From Apium graveolens (Eukaryota; Streptophyta; Magnoliopsida; Apiales; Apiaceae), in NCBI RefSeq assembly GCF_009905375.1, contig NC_133650.1, positions 142,739,296-142,803,295 on the forward strand: a DNA stretch of 64,000 nucleotides, in the 5' to 3' direction. The notes under the pieces are model-generated. The model made no database searches. It was not told where the DNA came from and saw only the letters and a program-made list of their open reading frames with translations. Of this stretch, positions 40,810 through 52,876 are shown in pieces. The position numbers and the translations under genes were made by a program. The stretch's first letter is position 1. Each line of letters opens with the position of its first letter.

Positions 40810-42499
40810 GATACAATCACTACTCGACGGATGAGCAATATCCATCGAGAGAGTAGAAATGAATGAACTAGGAATGGAAACTATTGTGGACTCTGTGCTG
40901 ATTGAAGATATTTTAGGCACAGATGATTCAACAGTTCCTGAAAGAATGGGCAAGTGAGCCAACAAATCATCTTAAAGATGATGCTCACTTGCACTAGATT
41001 TTGGCTTCCCCAATAAAGTTAAAGAAGGGGAATCAGGAATTGATGTGTTTGTCATATCCACATCCAGTGAGTTTGTGGGTAAGTTTTGTGTTTGAGGTGC
41101 TTCTATTACTAGAGATTTTGGCTGTGACTCCACATTTATTGGAGTCACGTCAAACTGAATTTGTGAAGGTGCAGTGACTGTGTCTTTAGCACAAGTTTGC
41201 ACAGTGTGTGTACCCTGTGCATCCCCAAGGGTTTTAGATTTCTTCTTTCTGGCATAAGTTTAGGGTGAGCTTGTGTCCCTAACCCTCTTGGCCTGTGCTC
41301 TTGGTTGAGAGCTTTGTTCAATAACTACATCCTTTTGGGAGGATGCAGCTAGAAATGAGCTTTTATCCTTTTTAAGCACTGCAGTTTGTTGGGAAACTGC
41401 AGTGTGGCTAGGTTGGGAACCACTCAACTCTCCATCCTTATTCTTAGGGTTTCTTTTATGTTCACCCCTTCCCTCATCTGTCTTACCCACCTGCACAATC
41501 CCCTCTTTGATTTTGGTGGATTTTGCAACTGGAATCTTTTGAGAGATACCAGAGGGGGCTTTTTTTGATTTGGATTTTGAAATATTTGCATGTTTGGTAG
41601 CTTGGGTAGGCAACTGTTGGGTCATTGACACAGTTGTCATAGCCACATTAGAACTCAAAGAAATTAGTGAGGTTGGAATAGTGGTAGGAATAGATGAACT
41701 TACCTTACTTACCTAAGGTGCTTCCATTACAGAGAAAAAGAACAGTGGCACCTCCTTGTGATGATTAGCCTGTTCAAATCTGCAATGAGCCTTCTCTCTT
41801 GAACCCAACAATCTAATTTGTTGTTAGGGTTCTCAAGCACAATACCTCAGAGAGATGGTTAGCTAACATCATAAAGAATCTAACATAATACATATTTTTA
41901 CCTCTCTTATTTAACTCTCCTAGTTTAAAACCTAACTCAAACAAAATAGGGTCACTGAAATTATAGAATTTATCTGTAACTAGCATGTAGAGCATGTTAA
42001 GCATGGAGATATTGAATGTATCAAAATTACTGACTTTACCTTAAAAGGCCTTTGTCAGTACATCATACATAAAAATCCATTATTTCCTAAGGCCCAGTCT
42101 CCTAATGTCACTTAACTTAGAAGTAGAAAGAGCATAGTTCATGGAATTAAGCATATTGATTATATCAGTGTCAGTGTGTGGTGAGGTCACAGTGTTATCA
42201 GGAATCTTGAAACATGCTTTTATAACATCACTATTGATACAGGATTTTTTACCTTTAATGGTGAGTGTGATTATCTTATCTGTTGAGTTGTATGTAGCAG
42301 TGGTCGACATCTCTTCAACAACTTCACAAAAGATTGTGGGTGATTCCAGCATGGCATAGCTAAGCTTGTAATTCTTTATGAAGTCCATCATCTTGTGATA
42401 GTTACTAGATTGCTGAATACCCTTGTTTACTAATGCAGTGAAATTATTCTTCTCATAAATGAACTCAGTTTGAGACATAATCTTGACAACGGGCGCCAT
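40810..42499 (-). pseudogene. Proximal part of the Copia-2 third ORF (broken)
   Basis: ATG at 42499-42497 (MAPVVKIMSQTEFIYEKNN). Residues 1-140 are open to 42080: SYAMLESPTIFCEVVEEM, ITLTIKGKKSCINSDVIKACFKIP, then LRRLGLRK-like end. After a stop, another frame gives MLNMLYMLVTDKFYNFSDPILFELGFKLGEL and YYVRFFMMLANHLSE (41813-42004), then a Lys/Ser/Gln-rich low-complexity region (41260-41658) and a Pro/Thr-rich one (40972-41202). The layout is folded N-terminal domain, disordered middle, then helices and a C-terminal domain beyond Gypsy-3. No enzyme motif and no clear transmembrane segment or signal peptide were seen, so I do not call it an envelope protein. Boxes at 40825 and 40840 flank the insertion. 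Confidence 0.72.
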
Positions 42500-42607
42500 T
42501 GTTAGAGAATGAGAGCTTGAAGAAAAAGAGTAAGTGCTTTGAAAGAGAAAGAAATTTGAGCAGTTGATTTGAGAATGATAAAAGAAAAGCAATTGAAATG
42601 AAATAAG

Positions 42608-42615
42608 CTTTTATA
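42608..42615 (-). promoter_or_regulatory. TATA box for the third ORF of Copia-2
   Basis: TATAAAAG on the minus strand, about 110 bases upstream of ATG 42499. A CT-rich leader (TTTCTTTCTCTTTC, CTCTCATTCTCT) follows, as is common at plant TATA promoters. Conserved in Copia-1 and in pattern at 751. Confidence 0.65.
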
Positions 42616-43020
42616 CTATCTCAAAGAATAACTGCTAAAAATAATAAAGTAAAATAAAGTAACCCATGAAAATTGCCTAAAATAGCCATTTAAGAATAAA
42701 CTATAAAAATTTCACCCATTATCCGTCGTGTTATGCTTACAAACTGTAAATATACTCGATGGATAATGTTCAGGGAATTAACGCCTGAGATTAAGACAAT
42801 TCGACGGATGAGGATAGACTGTTATCCGTCGAGTCATAAAAATATTCCAGAAAAATAATTGATTTTTATTAGCAAATAGTATACCGATGGATGATCAAAC
42901 TCGATGGCTAAGGATCATCCGTCGAGATGTAAATTTTGACTTAGCCAAAATTTCATCCAAGACTGAAAACTCAATTAAATTTCTGGATGCATTTCAACTT
43001 GCAAATTATCTCATATAGAT
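42616..43020 (-). other. Pol to third-ORF spacer of Copia-2 with boxes
   Basis: No gene. Boxes in both orientations at about 42719-42730, 42755-42765, 42802-42830 and 42890-42925, matching the set in Copia-1 14701-14903. Confidence 0.75.
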
Positions 43021-44367
43021 TTAAGAATAATTAAGCATACCTAACTCACTTACCAACCTTGAAAAGGTGGATTCATCCAGTGGCTTGGTAAAGATATCTG
43101 CAAGCTGCTTCTCACTTGGAACAAAGTGTAGTTCCACAGTACCATTCATTACATGTTCCCTTATGAAGTGGTACTTGATATCTATGTGCTTTGTCCTTGA
43201 ATATTGTACTGGATTTTCAGTGATGGCAATTGCACTTGTGTTATCACAAAAAATAGGAATCCTCTCAACCTGCAAACCATAGTCTAGCAATTGATTTTTC
43301 ATCCATAGTATCCATGCACAGCAACTACCAGCAGCAATATATTCAGCTTCAGCTGTAGAAGTAGAAACTGAATTTTTCTTTTTACTGAACTAGGACACGA
43401 TCTTGTTTCCTAGAAATTGACAGGTTCCTGTTGTACTTTTTCTATAAATTCTACAATCTGCATCTGAATAACCAGTTAGATCAAAACCAGAATCTCTAGG
43501 GTACCAAATGCCAAGTTTTGGTGTTCCCTTGAGATATCTGAAAATTCTCTTAATAGCTATTAAGTGGGATTCTCTAGGATCAGCCTGAAATCTAGCATAT
43601 AAACATGTAGCAAATATTTTATCTGGCCTAGTAGCTGTTAAGTACAGAAGTGAGCTAACCATGCCCCTATAACTTGAAATATCCACAGACTTTTCAGTAG
43701 TGTTTAATTCAAGCATAGTTGTAGTAGCCATGGGAGTTTTTGCAGATGTGCAATCCATTAGATCAAACTTCTTTAAAAGATTAAAAATATATTTAGTTTG
43801 ACTAATGAATATTCCATCACTAACTCGCTTAACTTGCAAACCAAGAAAGTAAGTTAGTTCTCCCATCATGATCATTTCATACTTACTTTGCAACAATTTG
43901 GCAAACGTTTTGCAAATTTTCTCATCTGTAGAGCCAAAAATAAAATCATCTACATAAATTTGAACAAGTATACTAGAGCCATTAACATTTCTAAAGAATA
44001 AAGTTTTATCTACAGTACCTCTTGTGAAATGATTTTCCAAAAGGAACTTTAATAAAGTGTCATACCAGGCTCTAGGTGCTTGCTTTAATCTATTAAGTGC
44101 TTTCAAAAGATAATAGACATGTTCTGGAAAATTTGGATCTTCAAAACCAGGAGGTTAACTGACATAGACTTCCTCCTCCAAATCTCCATTCAGAAAGGCA
44201 CTTTTGACATCCATTTGATAGACCTTGAAATTGGCATGGGCTGCATAGGCTAAGAAGATTCTGATGGCTTCAAGTCTTGCAACAGGAGCAAATGTTTCAT
44301 CAAAATCTATTCCTTCTTGTTGACAATAGCCCTTAGCAACCAATCTAGCTTTGTTCCTGACTACTAT
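43021..44367 (-). pseudogene. pol: 3' part of Copia-2 pol (RT and RNase H)
   Basis: Minus strand from 44367: [24 protein letters not shown], then [21 protein letters not shown] (RT, to a stop at 44155-44157), [34 protein letters not shown] (about 43950-43975), [15 protein letters not shown]-like block, GYSDADCR (RNase H), then 43302-43021 ending ADIFTKPLDE and FSRLVSELGMLNYS. This copy has the 242 bp missing from Copia-1. Stops at about 44155, 44107 and 43390. The 5' continuation lies across the solo LTR at 48871. Confidence 0.9.
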
Positions 44368-47300
44368 TGTGACGCCCCCAAATCCGGGGTCAGAGGATTT
44401 GGTCGTCACTATGAAATCTCAATCCAAATTAACCTGTTTAATCAATAAACAAATGCCAGCGGAAGATATTTAGCATAAATGACCCCAAACTAATCCAAGC
44501 TCTTTTAAGGTTACAGTTCTAGAAACAAGATATCCAAATTCCACAAATAAATTTTTCACTTTCTTTTGAAACTCTTTTCAATAAATTCCAACTCCAAAAC
44601 TAAACCCACTAGTATAACTTCGAAATGAAGTATACTAGGCCCAATTAAAATATACAACTATATATAATATAATATAAACAACTTTATACAATAAAACTTA
44701 CACTAGTCCGCAAACCCTGGACCAACCACCTTCCCAAAAGCTTCTTCTTTGCTTCCTTTAATTACGCGTCTAAACAGCACAATCTAATCCTCACTGGAAG
44801 GTTAAATTTAAAAGCAGGCAAGTATGAGCGAAAGAAATACTCTGCAAGTTCGTTATAGCATATATATATGGTCTTTTGATATAAAATGACATCTACACGG
44901 GAGCAGAATACTTAAAATCATAATTGTTGACTCAGAAAATCTGTTAAGGAATCCCAGAATTGATTCCTTAAATGTATTCAAAACTCTTTTTATGTTTTTG
45001 AGCGAAAATGCTTCAGCATTATTTTGAATCTCAGCGAGAATAAAACTCGTAAAATAATGTTTAAAGAATATCGTAAACAACAACATGAAATAATGACTAT
45101 GGACTGGATCATAAACTTTATTCAAAACCGCACACTTGATATTAATACTTATTTTGATGTCATATCAAATTAGATATCAATACGAACTTAGATGCTTACA
45201 ACATCCCATACTGAAGTCAAAATCAATCATCTATATTAATACCACTTTTGATATTGACATCAAAGTAAACATCAACCTCAATTAAAAACTGATTTAAAAC
45301 TGAATCTCACACTTTATCCTAAATAGAAAGACTTGATAAATCATTATGCATGATTATCAGCAACAGTTTTATGCTGATAAAGAAAGAACAACAGATAATC
45401 AATAATATCTGAATCACAAATAAAGCTAACAGTAAGCTTGTAGAACAGTAAACAATAAGTTTTAGATTGGGCATCACAATAATTCTGACGGAAGCAATAT
45501 CACACGCTGATCAACCACTGTGATAGAGCTGGATCATAATTCGTAGAATTTAGATCCCAAAATGAGTACTCCAGAAAAGCTACATACCGGCCATAACCGA
45601 TATATACTTTAATAAAAAAGGCACACTATGGCCAAAGGACAAAATTGTATTAACATATTTCAGTTAGCACAACGCCCTAAATGCTGGACCGTCCGCCCGG
45701 GCCACGTATGCATCTTCCAATCAAAATAATTTTCCGTCATATAGGATTCGAATCAATCGATATTCTATCATAATCTAGTCCCCATTTCTCATGGTCCGGA
45801 GTAATCTCAACAACTGATGGTGAAATAACTAGAATGATTAGTTATTCGCTAAATATCAATATCAAGTTCCACTGTATAGAGTGAAATGAGATAGCATAGT
45901 TATTCATTATCTATCTGGAAATGAATTATATGTTAGCAGAACAATTGCTAGAATAACACGATTTCAATAATCCCAATGATTATATGCATGCAATGTCTTC
46001 CAAAAGCTTTATAAACAGTTTAATCCAGATCTATAAACATATAACTATTCTGGAAGTTGAATAGCGTATAAAAACTTGCATAATCAAAATCAATCATTTT
46101 GATGTCTAAAACATTTAACTATTCTGGAATTAGAATAGTACAAGAAAACTTGCCTTTGGTTTTTAGCAGTTAAGCACACTCGCAGTAACACAAAATATCT
46201 CACCACGACTTCTCATGACAACACCGTCTTCCTATTTCGATAATTCACTGATATGTTGCTCCAGCGATTGCTAGATTCCTGATATGCATTACTGTTCAAC
46301 TTTACTCTGGATCTCAAAGTCTCGTCTTGATCGTCTTGAATGATTCGCATCTATAATTAAAAGATACAATCTTCATCGTCTACACGATAATTACTCGATG
46401 AACTACGCGTCAAAACTCTATCGTCTACCCAAACGATAACCCGCATATAAAGAAAACAGTCAGACACAAGACTCTTGACCCATATATGCACGTAGACATG
46501 TTTCAATGATATGTAACTGAAAATATATTTATATAACAAACTCATTCATATCCAATAACTGGATAGGAAATCTACCAAAAATTCGGTAGCATTTCCTCTA
46601 TTTATTGGACTATCCACCTATTTCCAATCTCAATCAACAATCAAATATATAGTAAGAATCAGCCTTGACTTGCTGTAAACATATAAGAAAATCTGCCTTG
46701 ACTTGCAGTAAACACATAAGAAAATCTATCTTGACTTGTAGTAAACACATAATTCACGTATCACATAATTCAATAAGACATGGCTCAATCCATCAAAATA
46801 TTCGACTCAGTATGTTTAAAACTGAAATCGAGTCGAAATACGACTTTTTGATGAATATGTGACTCAGAACTAACTTGCAAAACAAGCGATCTTTCGAAAT
46901 CAAAATGATTTTTATCTCAAAAGTATTTTTAATGGAAGCATAATATTTTTCTGAGTTTAGACACGTTCGTTTCGTATTAAACGGATGAACGGTCTATTTA
47001 TTATGAATAAAATAAGATTAATTCAATTAATAATAATATTAATTGAATATTCAATACTTTTAAATAATTTAAAAAGCTCAAAATAATTTTAAAATATTAT
47101 TTGGCTTAATTATAAATAACTACACTTCATTCAATTATTTATAAATAAAATTAATTGATTAAATGAATTAATCAATTAATTAAATGAATAAATAATTAAT
47201 CAAAATAAATTATAAATAATTAAATCAAATTATGATTTTCGGAAATAATTAAAGATAATGATTTGAAATTAAAATATATATTTCACAAAAAAATTCGAAA

Positions 47301-48870
47301 TAACGTCTTTATAAAATGGACTTTTCCTGGGGTCAGAACCCCTCAATATCAATCCCAAACAATATAATCCAATTTTTCTCTAATAAAATATATAAATTTA
47401 AAACAAACAATAATTTATATTTGCACGTATAAATTAACCAGAAACAAAACACACGGCAAAAAAAGACTTCTACAACAAATTCTAAAAATTATGAAATTAA
47501 TATATAAACACAAGCATGCTATAATAGACATAAATACGATGGCGGAATTTCGAAATCGTTACCCAAAATAAATTCTTATCACCCCGAAGTGAATATCTGA
47601 TGTCCGGAAAATATCTCCAGAAAAATCCGAAATTAATGGCTATAGACATATACGCGCTGAGAAGTCATGTGGAGTAATCAACACCGTCAAATTTCTTCTT
47701 CTATGCCCCGAAAATAAATTATAACGGAAATATGCAGCGCAAATTATCTCCTCAAAATCTTGCAATATATATATATTTATGCGTAGGTATCGAAGCGCTG
47801 ATCATTTATATATATAATAATCGAAATTTGGACGGACAGTTGAAATGATATAAAATTTTGAAAATTAAAAACTAAAGTGGGAGAAGGAGAGGAGAGACTG
47901 AGAGTGGGGAGGGGGCAGCGGTTGAACAGGGGAAAAAGTGATTAAGGGCGGGGGGTTGTTTATTAAGCACAGGGGGTGGCAGGTGGGGGTGGTGGCCGCC
48001 TGCCACGTTTTGTTTTTTTTTATAATTTTTTTTTATAATTTTTTTTCTTTTCTTTTGTAAATATTTAATTTTATTTTAAATAATAAAATTAAATATTTAA
48101 AAAACATAATTTTTTTATTTGGCACCTAATTATTTCGTTTAATACGAATAATTAGTCCCCAAAATTAATAATTAACAGAGAATAATATTTAATTCAATAA
48201 ATATAAAATTTATATCAAAATTTTCCAAAAATTATGAATATTTCAAAAATGTGAAAATATAAAATATTTGAAAATCCCACGATTTTACAAAAATAGAAAT
48301 ACAACTTTTGTGGGGTTTAACATCCCGATAGGGGCCCGGTCCAATAATTTTTATGAAGCCGAAATACTTTTTAAATTAATAATAAATCCTGAAAATACAT
48401 ATAATATATGCAAACGCCCGCAAAACTAGATAAAATAAGTATCTCGATAAAAACGCACTTTAACACGCGTCCAGATTGCGGGTAATTTCATACAAAAATA
48501 TTTTTAACACCTAAAGAGCATCCGAAAAATACCCCAGTCCTTACAAGACCACATACAAATTCACCGCATATTAAATCACGGGAAAACACATTTTAAATAA
48601 TATTACACACATAATAATTCATTTAACACGTACCAAAATAGTCATAAAATATTATTTTTAATATTTTTAAACCTCACCCTATGCCCGGGTGAATATAGTT
48701 AAAAATACCAAATAATATTTCTGACAAAATAAAATATTAAGGGGAGTAAAATACTCACTCAATCCCCAAGGTTAGAAAATGCACTCAGTTTTACCGATAT
48801 TGGTTTAAACAATCGGCTTTCAAATAAAATTTTAAATTGCAAAAGTAATTATATACTTTCACAATAATCA
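44368..48870 (-). repeat. Solo LTR of another long-LTR Gypsy family (4,503 bp)
   Basis: Plus-strand start TGTGACGCCCCCAAATCC; the right end CACAATAATCA means the element strand starts TGATTATTGTG and ends GGGGGCGTCACA, so both termini look intact (TG..CA). No gag or pol coding. AT-rich, with a purine-rich stretch at 47870-47960. The flanking five bases differ (ACTAT left, CCCGA right), and about 450 bp of the host Copia are missing at the junction. I searched its last 500 bp on the element strand for an H3-like exon and found none. Confidence 0.8.
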
Positions 48871-50402
48871 CCCGACGGATGGTGAATTTTGAGTACCGAT
48901 GGATGAAGCTTGTTGTCTCCCGACGGATAACGCAGATTGCCTCCTGACGGATGAAGCATTATGCAACTCGACAGATGTTGAGTTTTGTGCTTCATTAGTA
49001 GTGGATTTTTCTGCATTATCCTTTGATACTGTTTCTTGATTACTTTCATCATCACTGTCATCACTAACCATCTCCACCTTGTCGAATTTGAGGCTCTCAT
49101 GGTAATCTCCATCTTGAAGTCCTTCAATCTTTTTATCATCAAACACAACATGTATTGATTCCACAATAATGTTGGTTCTTAGATTGTAGACTCTATATGC
49201 TTTACCAACAGCATATCCAACAAAAATTCCTTCATATGCTTTAGCATCAACCTTCCCATTTTGATCAGTTTGATTTCTCAGAATATAACATTTACAGCCA
49301 AAGACATGAAGAAAATTTAGAGTTGGATTCTTGTTCTTGAACAATTGATAGGGAGTCATGCATCTTGCTAGATTAACCAGGGAAATATTCTGAGTGTAGC
49401 ATGCAGTATTTACAGCTTCAGCCCAGAAATATGTTGGCAGTTTAGATTCTTCAAGCATTGTCCTTGCAGCTCAGAAATGTTCTTCCTTTCCACTACTCCA
49501 TTCTGTTGTGTAGTTCTTGCTGCTGAAAACTCATGCAGAATCCCATTTTCCTCACAGAATGCTCTCATGACTGAATTTTTGAACTCAGTTCCATTATCAC
49601 TCCTGATTCTTCTAACCTTGAAATTAGGATGATTATTGACTTGCCTTATGTGATTGATGATGATTTCACTAGCCTCATCTTTAGACTTTAGGAAATATGT
49701 TCAAGAGAACTTTGAGAAATCATCTACAATTACTAGGCAAAATCTTTTCCTTGAGATGGACAACACATTAACTGGTCCAAACAAATGCATGTGTAGCAGT
49801 TGTAAAGGTTCTTCAATTGTTGAATCAAGTTTCTTCCTGAATGATGCTTTAATCTGCTTCCCTTTTTGACAGGCATCACACAGTCCATCCTTAGAAAACT
49901 CCACTAGAGGAATGCCTCTAACCAGTTATTTCTTTACTAGCTCATTCATGGTCTTGAAGCTTAAATGGGATAGCTTCTTGTGCAATAGCCAACTTTCATC
50001 CTGACTTGCTTTACTGAGAAGACAAGTAACAGATTCTGCATTAGATGAGTTGAAATCAGCTAGGTACACATTTCTTTTTCTCACTCCTGTGAGAACCACT
50101 TTGCTGCTTCTTTTGTTAGTCACAACACAGGCTTCTGAGTTGAATGTTACTGAGTTGCCTTTATCACAAAGCTGGCTGATACTCAACAAGTTGTGTTTGA
50201 GACCATCCACTACGGAAACTTCCTCAATGATGACATTGTCCTTTGAAATCAGGCCATATCCCACAGTATAACCCTTGCTGTCATCTCCAAAAGTAATGTT
50301 TGGGCCAACTCTCTTCTTGAACTCCGTGAGGGTAGAATCACCAGTCATGTGTCTTGAACAACCACTATCCAAGTACCAAAGATTCTTTCTGTTTCCCTGC
50401 AC
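48871..50402 (-). pseudogene. pol: 5' part of Copia-2 pol (protease and integrase)
   Basis: Minus strand: opens after a TGA just ahead of TGTGTGCAGGG; protease WYLDSGCSRHMTGD; a conserved SISQLCDKGNSVTF block; zinc finger with HKKLSHL and CDACQKGK; LHMHLFGPV, in which the first catalytic Asp (LHMDLFGP in Copia-1) has become His; RSDNGTEF; NGVVERKN in a broken stretch near 49490; then the SIRE-type LESKLPTYFWAEAVNTACYTQN and FLHVFGCKCYILRN. It ends in the box spacer at 48872-48977, cut by the solo LTR. Breaks at about 49925, 49700 and 49460. Confidence 0.88.
48872..48977 (-). repeat. Five boxes at exact 24-bp steps in the Copia-2 pol spacer
   Basis: Plus-strand box starts 48872 (CCGACGGATG), 48896 (CCGATGGATG), 48920 (CCGACGGATA), 48944 (CTGACGGATG), 48968 (TCGACAGATG): every step is exactly 24. 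The 14 bases between boxes differ from one interval to the next. Confidence 0.93.
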
Positions 50403-50416
50403 ACATCAAAATCAAA

Positions 50417-52815
50417 TCAAGTTGATTTTGGTACCCAAGTTTCCTTGGGTCCTGCCTTGTTAGCTTTCTTTTTCTGTTTCTTAGGCTTTATCTCATTTGA
50501 CTTGGGGATATCAGATTCATCCTTGGTCATTTGAGTTGGGCCTTTGAAACCATTCATTGCAACATAATTATCATGCATATTATAATCAGCCGGGAATGGC
50601 ATGCTATTAGTGAACATGTTATTCCAGTAAGGCATGCTAAATGGCATTTGTGGCATACTAAATGCAGCATAATAAGGATTAGGTGCAAATGGCATATTAG
50701 CAAACTGTGCATTCAAATTCTGTGTAGACATAGCATTCATAGGCATGGGAGACATGGCATTCATGTTAGGAAAGTGAGGTGGCATAGATATGGAAGTAGG
50801 CATGGTAGATTTGCAATTAACAGACAAATGATTTACACTACCACACTAGACACATATTTTTCTATGAGCATATTTATCAGGTGTGTAGTTATTGTGTTTG
50901 TTAATCCCTACTTTACCATTTCTATTATTTTTCTTTTTAACCTCTTTTTTCACCTCAATCTTTTCAAGTCTGTCACTTAACTGTTTGACAGTCATGTGAC
51001 CAACATTAGCCTTTTTCCCTTTCTTAACTTGACTCGATTCTCCTGAAACAAAGTTCTTGGAAACAGATCCATACTTTTCATTCAGCTTAACAAGTTTGGC
51101 TTTACTGATAGGCTTGCTTACAGCCGACGGATGAGGATTTTCATCAGTCGACAGATAACCCTTTTTGTTATCCAACGGATGATCCTCATCATCCGTCGAG
51201 TCTACATCTGTTAGCACTCCATCCACCAAATTTGGTTCTAGTTTCTCCTTGTTCTTTTTCCAGGCTGCATCACAGAAGGACTCGATTCCTTGAATATTGG
51301 TAATTTGAGCATGGACATCTCTAGATGTTTTCCATGCCTTAATCACCTCATGTTCACGCTCGAGCTGCTTCTTCAAAATTTCTTCTTTCTTCAAGGACTC
51401 AGTTAATTCCTCCTTGGCAATCTTACACTCAATTCTTAATTTTTTAAAATCAATGAACTGAGACTCTAGCACATTATTTCTCTCACTGAAAAACAAATTT
51501 TTTTCTTTGATTTTAGCATTTTCTTTAGTGAGAGACTTAAGTGTAACACGCAAATGATATAACTATGTAGACATGTCATTTATAGCATCATTACACTCAG
51601 TTTTAGATAAATGTGCAAGGTTTGTAGTAATTACCTGATTACTTGAAGAACTTATTTCTGTTTCATCAGACTTGGCCATTAGGGCTAGATTGACATAGCT
51701 GACATCTTCATCTTCATCCAGACCATTTGCTGCCTAGTCATTTTCTTGTGTAATGAAAGCCCTTTCCTTTTGTTTGAGCAGCTCAAAGTATTTTTGCTTA
51801 TAATCTATAGGCTCAAATTTTTTCTTACTGGAATCTGACTTCCTACACTCACTGGCAAAGTGCCCTGCCAAGCCACATTTGAAACAGTTGAATTTTGATT
51901 TATCCACCATGTTTCTATTTGGCTTGGCTGCTCCAAAGTTCTTTTTGAACTTGAACTTGGAAAATCTTCTGGAAAGAAATGCTAAATGTTCATCAATGTC
52001 TTCCATGTCATCTTGGCTCAAAGAATCTTCACTTTCTACTGCAAGCCCCTTGCCCTTGCTTTCACAGACCCTTGAAGTTGACTCAACAACTTCCATCTTC
52101 ATCTCCTTCTCTTTCTCTAACTCAGCAACTAGTGCAATGGACCCTCCTTTCTTCTTTCCTCTCCCCATCCTCTCATCTTGCTCTATTTCAAGCTCATAAG
52201 TTTTCAGGATGCCATATAGTCTCTCCAAAGTAAACTCCTTATAATCTTGTGAGTTTCTTAATGAGACTGTCATTGATTTCCATTCCTTTGGAAGAGATCT
52301 AAGGAATTTCAGATTGGAGTCTTTTATCTGATAGACCCTTCCATGCAACTTTAGAGCATTTAGCAGTTTTTGAAACCTACTAAAAATGTCAGTGAGAGAC
52401 TCACTTTCTTCATTATGAAAATGCTCATATTGCTGAATCAGTAGCTACATCTTGTTTTCTCTAACTTGCTCAGTGCCATCACAGATGATCTGTATTGTAT
52501 CCCAAACATCCTTGGCAGTTTTGCAGTTGATAATGTGTTCAAACATATCACCATCAACTCCATTAAACAGGATATTCATGGCTTTTTATCCTTCCTGACT
52601 TGTTCAATATCAGGATCAGACCATTCATGTCTTGGCTTGAGGACAGATGGCTCATTTCCAGTTGCATCTCTCATTGGAACATGAGGGCCTCTTTCTATGC
52701 AGTCCACATAGGCCTCATCTTGAGAAAGCAAATGAAGATGCATCTTTACCTTCCAATGATGGTAATTATCTTTATCCAGAAAAGGAATCTTGACTCCAAC
52801 ATCCTTCTTGTTCAT
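50417..52815 (-). pseudogene. gag: gag of Copia-2 (broken)
   Basis: ATG at 52815 (MNKKDVGVKIPFLDKDNYHH). A one-base loss near 52578 shifts the frame (Copia-1 keeps the base). Pieces: 52576-52815 N-terminal core; 51734-52348 with LRSLPKEWKSMTVSLRNSQ and knuckle CFKCGLAGHFASEC; 50846-51553 helical region plus box spacer; 50417-50827 Met/Pro-rich tail ending PKST and TGA. Same order as Copia-1 and Copia-3. The pol frame that follows is -1 relative to gag. Confidence 0.88.
51124..51181 (-). repeat. Three boxes at 24-bp steps in the Copia-2 gag spacer
   Basis: CCGACGGATG (51124), TCGACAGATA (51148), CCAACGGATG (51172). An opposed copy ATCCGTCGAG follows at about 51191. Confidence 0.9.
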
Positions 52816-52862
52816 CTTGTTGTATTGTTTTGATCTTTAAACTCTTTGTTCTTCAAGAGCTT

Positions 52863-52874
52863 GCTCTGATACCA
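52863..52874 (-). other. Primer-binding site of Copia-2, tRNA-iMet
   Basis: GCTCTGATACCA on the plus strand, two bases inside the 5' LTR end. Confidence 0.93.
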
Positions 52875-52876
52875 AT

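Noticed and set aside
40810..42499. Envelope protein call for the Copia third ORF
   Set aside because: No signal peptide, transmembrane segment or fusion-type motif could be seen; the broken frames are mostly charged helices and low-complexity sequence.
44368..44900. H3-like exon in the solo LTR
   Set aside because: The equivalent region on the element strand has no ATG-initiated KQT/RK peptide; frames there (for example from GTGAGGATTAGATTG) do not resemble H3.
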